From contig JAUMIR010000004.1 in assembly GCA_030847615.1 (NCBI GenBank), forward strand, positions 77,531,001-77,595,000: DNA of 64,000 nt, written 5' to 3'. The position numbers were made by a program, and so were the translations under genes. The stretch comes from Gambelia wislizenii. Taxonomy: Eukaryota > Chordata > Lepidosauria > Squamata > Crotaphytidae. This document shows, one piece after another, positions 24,201 to 32,842 of this stretch (position 1 is the first letter of the stretch; each line of letters opens with the position of its first letter). The notes below the pieces were generated by a model. It saw only the letters and a program-made list of their open reading frames with translations. It did not search any database and was not told the origin of the DNA.

Positions 24201-25252
24201 AACAAATTATTTTCTAACTCCTTTACATGTAAGACATCATTAAAATTCTCTTTTAGCCCTGGAATGTACACAGTACCCATTTGATTTACAGTACTTAGCT
24301 CTTTCCCGTCAGCCAAAACTACAGCATTTACATTAGCTGATTTTCTATTACGTATTAAATTTATATCATTACACATCAAAGATGTGGCTCCTGAATCAAC
24401 TAGCCATTTAGAATTTGCATTTTGTTTTTCCTTAATCATGGTTGCAACCCCCTTTTTATTACCACTGTCCCTCAAAAATTGAGGTCTGGACTGTTTTTGA
24501 TACTGCCGCGGCTGCCATCTGCTCTCTGCTTGCTTGCGTCTCTCAGCTGCAAAATGTTTACAATGTCTCTGCAGATGACCAATCTTCTTACAATAAAAGC
24601 ACCTCCGTTGCTCCCTTGTAGAGGCTGCTTCCTCCTGCGTTCGCCAGTCAGGAGTTGTTTGTTGTTTTGGCACAGTCTTTAAGCTTGCTGAGTCACCCTG
24701 CTCAGACATTCTTCTCTGGTTCTCTTCCAGTATTCTGGCCACAATTAAGTCTCTATTAAGCTCAGCTTCTGGCAAGTTTTGCAGGCTGTTCGTTATGTTG
24801 TCCCACGAAGAGTCTAGTGATTCTATTAAAATGTAGCATTGCTGCTCTTTGCTAATTTGCACTCCCCTCAGTTCAGCTTGCACAAACAAATCTTGCATTA
24901 TTTTTAAATGATCTATCACACACTGCCCTTTAGCCATCTTTTGCCTGTATATTCTTTTAGACCATAGCATTTTTGCAAAAGCAGTTGAAGGAGTGTGTAA
25001 TCTCTGCAAGGTATCCCACACATCCTTGGCAGTCGCTTTATCTCTGACGTCATTAATTAAGTCTTCGTCAAGCATGAGATAAAGACAGGCTTTTGCTTTA
25101 CTATCTCTCTCTTTAGTGGCTTCATCAGCATCAGCTGCCAGCCCTGTTTCAACTGTTGACCACAGACCTTCCTTTACTAGTAGAGATTGGGCATAAATCT
25201 TCCAGGTAGAGTAGTTGTTTCTATTTAATTTACTAAACTTTAGAATTTCCAT
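21287..25252 (-). CDS. Copia gag-pol polyprotein, intact
   Basis: A 1321-aa ORF with no frameshift or stop. Approximate residue positions: Gag capsid 1-200; CCHC zinc knuckle CFYCKKIGHLQRHC 218-231; aspartic protease WLVDSGAT with Asp286; integrase zinc-binding His420, His425, Cys452 and Cys455; integrase core Asp483, Asp545 (TDRGGEF) and Glu581 (GLAEKK), a DD35E spacing; Ser/Glu-rich linker about 715-790 ending RRSHRVRKPPDRF; RT from CKWVYKRKEMPDG, with KARLVAKGF, ALYGLKQSARAWN and YVDD at 1009-1012; RNase H Asp1173, Glu1214 (STTEAEFAAL), Asp1250 and Asp1299. All catalytic residues I looked for are present. Gag and Pol share one frame without a shift site, as in copia, so the Gag to Pol ratio must be set by another route such as splicing or processing. 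Confidence 0.97.
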   Translation of the reverse strand: MEILKFSKLNRNNYSTWKIYAQSLLVKEGLWSTVETGLAADADEATKERDSKAKACLYLMLDEDLINDVRDKATAKDVWDTLQRLHTPSTAFAKMLWSKRIYRQKMAKGQCVIDHLKIMQDLFVQAELRGVQISKEQQCYILIESLDSSWDNITNSLQNLPEAELNRDLIVARILEENQRRMSEQGDSASLKTVPKQQTTPDWRTQEEAASTREQRRCFYCKKIGHLQRHCKHFAAERRKQAESRWQPRQYQKQSRPQFLRDSGNKKGVATMIKEKQNANSKWLVDSGATSLMCNDINLIRNRKSANVNAVVLADGKELSTVNQMGTVYIPGLKENFNDVLHVKELENNLLSVSRLTERDYTVIFEKNMCKIKLNGELRGIGLKKDKLYYLEDNIDSYRVEEANNIENIPIHKDCIHELHRKFGHASFKCLKNLISMCPDLKVAECKNHLDCTVCHQVKVRAFPVAKKTKRIAQRPFQYVHADVAQANCLSLGGSKYFLVIVDRYTRFAFVRIMKNKSDAGQSLKAWVRMVERQFDSRVGTIITDRGGEFLNKQLFNWFHKVGIRHETTNPACPSEDGLAEKKIQDIKRITACMMADAGVKDSFWAEATLTAVHISNRLYHSEIEDIPYRVLYGRMPNYKYLRVFGQFAHVYTPACFRRKGEPKSKRLRFLGYSGNSYKFHLGGKQVQYSRSANFERHAGWDKLHANKEVFLRLGSSNEPEAQTEPTSGNGGVSVKQEASPSSSGSSSDDEIASRPTTTRMTEDKRFSHRTTTPSRESEDERDRTADFIPRRSHRVRKPPDRFVVTKARACLAVEEPESFEELESYSSEEQERWFDAMDNEFGCLVNKDVFEIVDRPKDMKVIGCKWVYKRKEMPDGSIKYKARLVAKGFAQQQYENYDKTYSPTAKPESLRMVLAVAAKRNLVVEHFDFETAYLNAVLNEEIFMEQPQGFEENGSQRVYKLKKALYGLKQSARAWNLCINDELVKLGYKRSIADACVYTKGDIVLVIYVDDLCVAAKSKQEIESVKRELSEKFVLKDLGVLKSYLGICVEWTEEGHCLLSQRNKIERLIEKCGLQNAKIVRAPMTTGFVSEKTTRAFEDKTFFRSIIGSLQFISCHTRPDISYAVNVLSRSVNDPKIEDWTAVKHLLRYLKGTVDRKLIIRNNSSDLDCYVDSSFASELGDKKSVTGMIIKYSESPIVWRSRKQTNVTLSTTEAEFAALNEIVNEVQWIKQLLNDLNESYKIPVEILEDSQSCIAMAETESLKNRTKYVGVRYQNVRDMVQKGEIELRYIETQHNIADLFTKALTAEKHERLTQMVGMTL

Positions 25253-25454
25253 CTTGATTTGTGCAGTGACTCAATTTGACACAGTCCTTCTGAGTATGCA
25301 CAGCCGACCCGTCTGGGCTTAAGCAAAACACAAAATGATTTACTCACGAGGCTTATCAGTGCAGCACAAACAACTTGCTCTGATCTGTTGTCCACAAAGC
25401 TTTCTCCCACTCTCTGGAACTTTCAGCTTCTGTGGATGCTGGGTGCTCTAGTAA
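25253..25454 (-). other. Copia 5' leader
   Basis: About 200 bases between the primer-binding site and the gag start. A packaging signal would be expected here, but no specific structure was identified. Confidence 0.6.
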
Positions 25455-25469
25455 CTGGGCCCATAACCC
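25455..25469 (-). other. Copia primer-binding site (half-tRNA iMet type)
   Basis: The plus strand reads CTGGGCCCATAACCC, identical as far as I recall to the anticodon arm of animal initiator tRNA-Met, so the element RNA is complementary to it. It begins one base from the end of the 5' LTR. This matches the priming mode known for Drosophila copia, where a 5' half of tRNA-iMet is the primer rather than the tRNA 3' end. Confidence 0.85.
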
Positions 25470-25470
25470 T

Positions 25471-26134
25471 TGTCAGGGATGATGGGAGTTGTAGCTCTTC
25501 ACCTCTGGCTCAAACTCACCACCTTGTTATGCAGCAGAGCCAACCAGCTTAGATCAGTGGTTAATGCTTTTCTCCAAAGCAGCAGAGTTTCAGAGAATAG
25601 GCTGAAGATCCTGACAAACTCTCCAAGCCTTCTCACTCTTCTCCAGGTGTCTCCAAAATGTCTCCAGGATACACTCAGGCAACTCAGTAGTTTTATATAA
25701 AACCTACTTTATTCTTCTATATAAATATACTATATGCTATAAGGTCAACAAATCACAATCTCTACACACTACTCCACCTCTACTCAACCACAAAAATACA
25801 TTGGCAAACATTGCAATTTTATAGCCATTGTTTATCACCACCCACTAATTAGTTTCCACCCAGTGGGTGTGTACTTCCATTCTGATTGGTCCACATAGTT
25901 CCACCCATGCCTAAGACCAACCCATGTATTTCAACATTTCACCTTGTACACTTAATGATTCTCAGGTGTTTCCATTCTGCATTCAGTACCTCTGTCCTTG
26001 GCTCTCAGGACTTCTAGATTACATTAGCAGTTTCACCTGTGTAGCTTCATAATTGCTCTTGCTTAGTCATTGTGACTTTCACATACATATTTTATTTCTT
26101 TCACTGTATGTCCCATGTTGCATTTTCCTTAACA
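25471..26134 (-). repeat. Copia 5' LTR
   Basis: 664 bp, matching the LTR at 20592-21255. On the minus strand a TATA-like TATTTATATA lies at 25727-25718 and AATAAA at 25713-25708. These are candidate promoter and polyadenylation signals, very close together; a second TATA-like run is near 25700-25692. The transcript start is not resolved. Confidence 0.93.
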
Positions 26135-26139
26135 TGATG
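26135..26139. repeat. Target-site duplication of the copia element, right
   Basis: TGATG immediately after the LTR end, identical to 20587-20591. Confidence 0.9.
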
Positions 26140-26159
26140 TTGCTGTGGTGGACAAAAAG

Positions 26160-26171
26160 GATTTGAGCAGG

Positions 26172-26202
<31 letters not shown>

Positions 26203-26240
26203 TTTATTTATACCCCGCCCCTCTGCTAAAAACAATCAAT
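26160..26240 (-). repeat. (AAT)n and SINE tail fragment
   Basis: A run of AAT triplets (about 26168-26200) is followed by TTTATTTATACCCCGCCCCT, the tail type also seen at 12205. It lies inside the right-hand remainder of DIRS A3. Confidence 0.7.
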
Positions 26241-26399
26241 GTGCCATCTATGTGCACTGAGGAGAGGTGGGCTACCCCTCAAATATTCACTTCTCAGTTC
26301 TATAAGGTTCTGAATTATGCACTGTATACAAGCAGATGACCCATTTGTGTTATTCTTCTTCGTGATCCCTGTGACTATGTCAAGCAATAGGAACACCAA

Positions 26400-27211
26400 G
26401 AACCAATAAACAACCATCTTAATTTCCCCCCTCCAAACAGGTATTAAGGTAACCTATCACATGCACTATCCATTATTTTCCATTTCCTCCCTCATCTGGA
26501 AATCTGTTCCATTGCCTCTAGTTTTTTAAAAACTACAGAAATGGCTGTGTAAACATCAGGAGTTTTCTTTTATTAGTGAGTTCTGTTATACACCTAAACA
26601 TCATGGTCCTTTTTCAAAATGCACACAATTATAACAAAAACTTGACTACTAACTAAGCCTTGATGCTTGTATGTATATATGTAAAGAAAATGTCTGTACT
26701 GGAATGTTAGGGAGTTATCAGAAAATATGACCAAGGGCCATGATATAGCTTTAAAGAGTTACCATATATAAAAACTAAATATAAAGAAATATTTCTTCAC
26801 TAACAAAATAAGGAAACTTGACATCACCCAATCAAATTCATTGGTCCTGGAGCATATCTATGCATAACGTATAATATGGAATTTACCACTGTAAGATAGA
26901 ACAATGAGCCTCGGTTTATCTGCATTTCAACAACCAAATTTAATGAATGTATCAATCACTATTAGTAGTTACAGCTAAATGGAAGATCCATGTTTATAGA
27001 TGGTATGCATCTGGCTGTCAGATGCTTGAATAAACAGGAGGGGCCTAATGCCTTCATAGCCCATTTTTCACCTTTCCAGAGGAACATGACTGGTGCTGTT
27101 GAAAGCAAAAATACTGGATCAGATGGACCCATTCAATAAGGTTATGTCTGCACAGTGCATAGGGTAGACTTGCCAAACTTTATTTAATTCATTAAGAATT
27201 CAGTACAATTA
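26400..27211. other. Intron 4 sequence, nothing recognised
   Basis: AT-rich sequence between the DIRS remnant and a Tigger-like element. No exon or repeat family seen. Confidence 0.5.
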
Positions 27212-28240
27212 CAGTCGTCCCTTCACATTCACGGGGGTTGGGGCGCAAGACCCCCGGGAATGTGAAAAAAACATGAATAAAAAATAGGCCTCCTGGACCT
27301 CTGCCCCTGCCATTCTTGCACCACTCGCCTCAAGAAGCCCATCGCCACTTTGGAAGGGAGGAGGGGAGTGGCAGACAGGGGGTGGGTGGGATGCTTTTCA
27401 GTTCCTCCCCCCACCCTTCCCAATGCGGCGCCAGACTTATCAAGAAGCCCATAATTGCTTTGGAAGGGAGAGGGGAGTGGCGGACGGGGTGGTGGTGGGA
27501 AGCTTTTCAGCCACCACCACCCATCACTGCTTTGGAAGGAAGGGGGGAGTGGTGGACGGGGGGTGGCAGGAGGCTTTTCAGCTACCGCCACACTGCCCTT
27601 CCCAAAGAGGTGATGGACTTCTCAAGAAGCCCATCACCACTTTGGAAGGGAGGGGGAGTAGTGGACGGGGTGGTGGTGGACGGGGTGGTGGCGGGAGGCT
27701 TTTCAGCCACCACCACCACCACTGCCGCCTTTCCCAAAGCAGCAATGGGCTTCTCGAGAAGTCCATAGCTGTTTTGGAAGGGAGGGTGGGAGTGGCCAAT
27801 GGGGGTGGCAGGAGGCTTTTCAGCCACCCCCACCCTTCCCAAAGTGGCGATGGGCTTCTTGAGCCCCATTGCCACTTTGGGAAGGACTGGGGGGGGGGTG
27901 GCAGGCAGGCAGGCGGCTTTTCAGCCACCCCGCCCTTCCAAAGCCTCAATGGACTTCTCAAGAAGCCCATCACGGTTTTGGGAAGGGTGGTGGTGGCTGA
28001 AAAGCACCTTTGCCCTGAAATCCCCGCTCTCCCGGGGCTTGGCTCTCCATCCCAAACGGAGCCAAGCCCCAGGAGAGTGGGGAGTCGGGTGTGCAGTTTT
28101 CTTGGGGAGCGCTCCATTTAAATCGGCTCCCCTCCCTTGTGTGCAAGGGAGAGAAGCTCATTTAAACTGGGTGCTTGCTGAGGAAACCGTGAATAGGCTG
28201 AACCGCGAAAGTGAAAGCCACAAATGTGGAGGGGCAACTG
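27212..28240. mobile_element. Tigger-like non-autonomous element with GC-rich core
   Basis: The left end CAGTCGTCCCTTCACATTC and the right end GAGGGGCAACTG are inverted repeats of the CAGTTGTCCC type, each flanked by TA. This gives a 1029-bp element with a TA target duplication. There is no transposase; most of the interior is a GC-rich tandem repeat. Open frames inside are by-products of the repeat composition. Confidence 0.7.
27325..27990. repeat. Minisatellite inside the Tigger-like element
   Basis: Irregular units of roughly 80-120 bp recur. Each contains some form of 'aagaagcccat', 'ctttggaaggga', 'ggagtgg', 'gcttttcagccacc' and 'cttcccaaag'. Some segments are mutually inverted (tttggaag against cttccaaa). 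I count about six to seven units. It is strongly GC-rich against the AT-rich surroundings. Confidence 0.75.
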
Positions 28241-28561
28241 TAACTTTAGGTAGCTGGCCAGGCTCAGCCAGCTCCTTCTCCTCCGAGAAGAGCTCTCCCC
28301 TTTCCATGCGGTTGTGAATGGGGGCTGCCATCTTGAAGTCTTTGTTCTCCCAGAATCGCTGAAGCAATTCTGGAAACCAGCTTGCTCTTATGTAAGGCAG
28401 AACAGAACTGGGGAGGTAGGGGTTGGCTCCACCTCCAGAAGGGGATGGGTTAACATTTAAATTTTCAGAGTATCCTGCCTGTGATTGGATGGAGGTGCAG
28501 CCAATACCCATTCCCTCCCCAGGCTGCTGGAAAAAAGGCCTAAATATCCTGAAGGCAGCAG

Positions 28562-28715
28562 ATTCCATCTGATCATGGAAAGTCAAGCCTGGTTAGTACT
28601 TGGATGTGGGACTACCAAGGACTACCAGGCATTGCATGCTCTATTTCAGAGGAAGGAAGTGACAAACCACCTCTGGGCATTCCTTGCCTATGAAATAAGC
28701 AACCTGAAGGCATAC
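28562..28715 (+). repeat. 5S rRNA-derived SINE
   Basis: ATCTGATCATGGAAAGTCAA, then CCTGGTTAGTACTTGGATG and 'gggactaccaagga', follow the 3' half of vertebrate 5S rRNA including its internal promoter region (CCTGGTTAGTACTTGGATGG). A non-5S body (GAGGAAGGAAGTGACAAACC, 'cattccttgcc') follows, then a CA repeat. The 5' part of the 5S unit is missing or decayed. Confidence 0.75.
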
Positions 28716-28745
28716 ACACACACACACACACACAGACACACAGAC
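28715..28745. repeat. (CA)n microsatellite
   Basis: Alternating CA with one G interruption at the 3' end of the 5S-SINE. Confidence 0.9.
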
Positions 28746-28749
28746 TGGG

Positions 28750-29865
28750 GCCACTGCATTAATGTTTGCTTTGTAAGTAAGACTGAATTAGGAACAGAAA
28801 AATGTGTACAACGTGATCTCAAATGGTATATCATACTTGGTCCTGTATTATGCTTTTGTGGCATATTAGAAAAAGTGTAATTTTTAAGCGTATTGGCATC
28901 TGCCCCATCTCATTTCAGTGCTTCAGGAAAGTTGTTCAAACAAGAGGCTACTAACTCAATGGGTTCAGATGGGGGGGAGTATCATACCATGTTTTTAGAA
29001 CTCCACTCAATTTCAAAGCTGCTGTTAAGGGAGAGGGGAATTCAAAAGCCCATTCAGACTCATAGAACATGTTTCTTGGTTCTTTGGATCCAAGCTCTAG
29101 TTCTGAAGTAAATGATCTTGCTTAGTCTTCTTTCATGCTACAACAAAAATCCATTTCCTAATTGCTGCCTTCTTTTAAACATACAAATTCTGTATAGCAA
29201 ATTGCACTACAACCGAAATCTTTGCATTATACTCTTGGTTGTGTTAGTTCTCGATTTAGTTGAAAACCTATTGTAATTATTACAGTAACAACGTACATGA
29301 AATACAATTGGTTTAAACTAAATTTGCCTTTTCCTGAGTTATGTAAAATCATGATTTCTTTCATTAATTTAAATGCGTATTCACCTTGGCTGTAACGGGG
29401 ACCATGAGAATGAATACTGCATATACATTAAAGTATGAAATACAGAGAGGGAAAACATGAGTTTTGAAGTGTCCCTCCTTGATGTGCAAAATTCCTCCTT
29501 GCTACTTTACAAGTGGCAAGTCCAAGCAAGCAATATGCTGCTGCAAGCTTCACTAGATTTGGTGCATTATTATTCTTTGCACAACAAGTCATTTACTACA
29601 CTAAGAATCTGGACATGCTACATTAAAGGCTGTAATACTTAGTGTATGCATTACATTTCCTTTAACAGGACTATGCTATAGCAAAAGATTTAAGTAGACT
29701 GCCTGTCTAATCTTTCCCAACCACTGCATTTGGACAAGGTGTGCGTAGGCCATGCACTCGAGCACAATATAACTGAAGCCGAATCTTACAAACCAACGTG
29801 TTAGTAGGTCCAGTGTAACAGCTGGAAATCACATTGGTACACAAAGTTTTTTTTTAAGACTACTA
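28750..29865. other. Intron 4 sequence, nothing recognised
   Basis: AT-rich sequence without repeat or exon similarity that I can name. Confidence 0.5.
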
Positions 29866-29867
29866 TA

Positions 29868-30082
29868 CAGTTGTCCCTTCATATTCACTGGGGGTTGGTT
29901 CCAGGACCCCCCATGGATACCAAAATTCGTGAATATTCAAGTTCCATTATATGCAATGGCATAGCAAAATGGTGTCCCTTATATAAGATAGCAAAATCAA
30001 GGTTTGCTTTTTGGAATATTATTTTTTTAAGAATATTTTCAAGCCGTGAATACTTAAATCCATGGATACCGAGGGACAACTG
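29868..30082. mobile_element. Tigger/pogo-like MITE, complete
   Basis: 215 bp, beginning CAGTTGTCCCTTCATATTC and ending CCGAGGGACAACTG. The inverted ends are flanked by TA on both sides. The 'ggttccaggaccccccatgg' segment is typical of Tigger-like elements. No coding capacity. Confidence 0.8.
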
Positions 30083-30791
30083 TACTTCTTCTGAGGCTGA
30101 CTGTAAGAAATAACACATTAAGAAGAGTGCTTCAAAATATTCTATGGACTGCATATACAGTAATCTCAGATTGCTTTGTACTGTTTTCAGAACCTTTCCT
30201 TTGGTTAATTACTTTTGTTCTGTGTTTCCAGATAAAGGATTGCTAGAAGCAAGAGAAGAACAGAGGCAAGATTCAGATAAAGCAACATTTAGATGCCAAA
30301 GTGCAACGAGTGAAGCAAGAAAGTATACACATAGACACACATACAACACATGGAGGCGTTGTCCTCATCCAAAGATTTCCAAAAATATTTTGGTATGATA
30401 GGGTCTCATCCTCATTATCCAACTGAGATTAAATCTACTTTACAGTGGTTTTGGATCATACTGCATAAACATATCCAGTATTTGTCCCCTTCTAATTATA
30501 TATGGGAAACAATACCTGGATATTTCAAAATCATCTTTTCAAATTCTATATCCAAGTTGGGAACTGATCAGATTCTCACATAAAGCAGGTCAAACCACTG
30601 GAGGAACCCACTAGATACCAAATAGAAGGTGACTTAATACAGATTCCATAGCAAAAAGTTTGCATTGTACAGTTCCCACCCTTTCATCCCTGAATGGGCA
30701 TCATCAGCAAGCTAGATGATAATGCACCTGAAAACACAAAAATACAACTTGGAATAATGATGTAGTGAAATCCTGGCAGCGAAGTACACAC

Positions 30792-30854
30792 CTTGGCATT
30801 GATATAAGGGTCAAAGGGGCCGTACTTTTTGAGTTCTTTGATCTCAAGAGCATT
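30792..30854 (-). CDS. ANKS1A: ANKS1A exon 4 (63-bp symmetric exon between ankyrin repeats)
   Basis: A 63-bp exon of exactly 21 codons, with acceptor TTGTAG and donor GTGTGT. It begins and ends in phase 0, so it could be skipped without disturbing the frame. The peptide contains [19 protein letters not shown], a lysine-rich charged insert between the second and third ankyrin repeats that does not itself match the ankyrin consensus. I recall a similar insert in vertebrate ANKS1A proteins. Whether it is constitutive or alternative cannot be told from DNA alone. Confidence 0.85.
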
Positions 30855-32685
30855 CTACAAAAAGGAGAGGAAAAGAAAACGTGATGATGAAATGGGCAAG
30901 ATATAGCAACAAAGCAGTGAGTGACTCCAAAGAGAAGGAATGACAGAACATGACAATATATCATTCCAATGAAAAGCAATTCATCACACTGGCCATTCCA
31001 GCTGTCAATAACTGCACCATGCACATCATTTTTAAAAGACAGCATGCAAACTTTAATTAAACAAAATTTATACTTCACTTCTTAACATTTCAAGATTTTT
31101 TTTATATATTTGGCTTCGTCCTAATTACAGATTACAAGATCATCCACTTTCATATGCCCCCCTTCCAATACTTTAGAAAATGGTAAATCGTATAAAACTT
31201 AATTGCTGTTATACTAGCACAGACTGAATAATCACAGCTGCACTAGAGTGTACAATGAATAGAGCACAGCAAAAAGGATTATCAAACAATATAATCAAAG
31301 GCCATTTTACTATGCACACTTGGCTATTTTAACATGAAGAATGTTACTAATCAGCAGTAGAACAACACTTTTGAATTTCTTTTCAACTAGAAGATTTGTT
31401 CCAAGAATAGACTATTTATTGGAAACATTGCTCAACTACATGATATTGCAGATGTTAAGCCCTGACAGTTTCATACACAGCACAATGATAGAATTTTAAC
31501 TTTTACTTCTCAACAAACTTTTATTGCTCCTCCCAGCAGCCTGGTTACAGTGTGGCACAGCACGGACAATATTTGCTGGTGGAAGCAGAGATAAATATAA
31601 AGCATTGTTGTTGCTGTGTGCCTTCAAGTCATTTCCGGCTTATGGTGGCCCTAAGGCAAACCTATCACAGGGTTTTCTTGGCAACATTCATTCAGAGGGG
31701 GTTTGCCTTTGCCTTCCTCTGAGGCTGAGAGAGTACCTCACCTAATTACATCTCAGCCCTAGTTAGAAAATTTACATAGTGCTTGTTATATGCACAGATA
31801 TAAAAAATTTGTAGAAACCTAGTTGGAATTTTTTCAGCAGTCCCAATACTCTTTGTTTTGTTTTTTGTGCTTTGGAGAAATGTTGGTTATAGGAAAATAC
31901 AGTTTAAAAGAAAATATGTTAGCCATTATAATTCAACAGTATTAGAGGCAATCACCCTGAACGTATCAGTGTTCGCATAAGATGTAAAACAGAAAGCTAG
32001 ACTGAATTGACCAACATACAGATTTTACCTTCACTCTGTACACACTGTGAATGTAAAAGACTTGTAGATTTTAACAATAATTTTGGAAAGTTTGTTATTT
32101 TCCATGACTTATGTGAACTGTAAAGTACAATCTTCTTATAAGATACGAGTTGAACAGCATACAGTTTAGACAGAAGAATTATAGATTTTTCCCTCACTTG
32201 CAAAGAAGTACTGCTCTTTAGTAAATTAACTCTGAATAAGGGAAATCTATGCTTTAATTAATCTGCTACATATGAATACTAAAACAAAGAAAGAGCAACT
32301 ACATGAACATGGCTAAAAGATATTAAGTTTATTTCAGCTGGCTCCAATACAAAGGAGAACTAGTACACCAGCTACAACATTTCAAATTACCCAGCAAATG
32401 AGGGGGTGTGTGTTAATGGGCCAGTGGTTTACATATCCCTACTCTCCAGATGATGTAATTGATTTCTTGCTCATTTCCAGTTCCTAATCAGGTGCTTGGT
32501 CAAAAATACAACCCTCAAGACAGATATTTCTGAGAAGATCTTCAACATTCAGATCATTCTGAAGCAACAAATCTTAAATACACAGAGACTACGTAAGTGC
32601 TGCATTCACTTTCTCCCGGGGAATGATATTGCTAACACAATTAGGTCATTAAGGACATGGGAGGAAAAAAGGGATATATTCAGAC
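30855..32685. other. Intron 3
   Basis: 1.8 kb of AT-rich intron. The only element recognised is the SINE fragment at 31605-31735. Confidence 0.6.
31605..31735 (-). repeat. tRNA-derived SINE (type 1), 5'-truncated
   Basis: TTGTTGTTGCTGTGTGCCTT through CTGAGGCTGAGAGAGTA matches the 3' half of the SINE at 5330. The tRNA-like head is absent. Confidence 0.75.
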
Positions 32686-32842
32686 CTGCTCATTCACTTT
32701 TGTATGGGATGGTCCCTGGTGTATTAGCAGCTTCACTATCTCAGCATCTCCTTTCCAAGCTGCCAAATGAAGAGGATAGCAGCCTTTGCAATCAGCCACA
32801 TTGGTTAATGCATCATTCCTCAACAGAACCTCCACAACATCC
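32686..32842 (-). CDS. ANKS1A: ANKS1A exon 3 (ankyrin repeats)
   Basis: A 157-bp exon. The acceptor is TGCAG before 32842 and the donor is GTCTGA after 32686, a weaker but usable GT donor. It reads one base plus 52 codons and ends in phase 0. The peptide carries [20 protein letters not shown] and [19 protein letters not shown], the end of ankyrin repeat 1 and all of repeat 2, and finishes in HTKVNEQ. A 514-bp near-perfect inverted repeat (33447-33960) lies about 600 bases upstream in the transcript. Confidence 0.92.

Larger units (their letters stand above)
20592..26134 (-). mobile_element. Complete Ty1/copia LTR retrotransposon
   Basis: A 5543-bp element on the minus strand: 5' LTR (26134-25471), primer-binding site (25469-25455), leader, one gag-pol ORF (25252-21287), polypurine tract (21265-21256) and 3' LTR (21255-20592). 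The LTRs are both 664 bp, begin TG and end CA, and differ at one position as I read them. The target duplication is TGATG. Domain order, protease-integrase-RT-RNase H with integrase before RT, defines Ty1/copia (Pseudoviridae). Identical-length LTRs and an open ORF mean a very recent insertion, so the source family is probably still active. It sits within an older DIRS copy in ANKS1A intron 4, in the same orientation as the gene. Confidence 0.96.
17566..26386 (-). mobile_element. DIRS element A3, internally deleted and split by a Ty1/copia insertion
   Basis: The left part, 17566-20586, holds on the minus strand a terminal repeat (CCTGTAACTGTGAACTCACA), an internal complementary region at 17753-17860, a small recombinase remnant, RT (18857 to about 18370) and Gag remnants (about 20390 to 19500). 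The right part after the copia element keeps a terminal-repeat piece around 26290-26345, followed by an inverted echo of the terminus (ATTCTTCTTCGTGATCCCTG). RT runs almost directly into the recombinase remnant near 18365, so most of RNase H and the recombinase core is deleted. All frames are broken, so the copy is not autonomous. Confidence 0.8.

Noticed and set aside
27325..27990. CRISPR-like regularly spaced repeats
   Set aside because: Units vary in length, are not separated by unique spacers and lie in a vertebrate intron; this is a minisatellite.
27229..28317. Cluster of long overlapping ORFs on both strands (up to 232 codons)
   Set aside because: They lie in the GC-rich minisatellite of a Tigger-like element. 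The peptides are proline/glycine repeats that arise in all frames because stop codons are rare there.
28562..28640. Functional 5S rRNA gene
   Set aside because: Only the 3' half is present, with substitutions and an attached SINE body and CA repeat.
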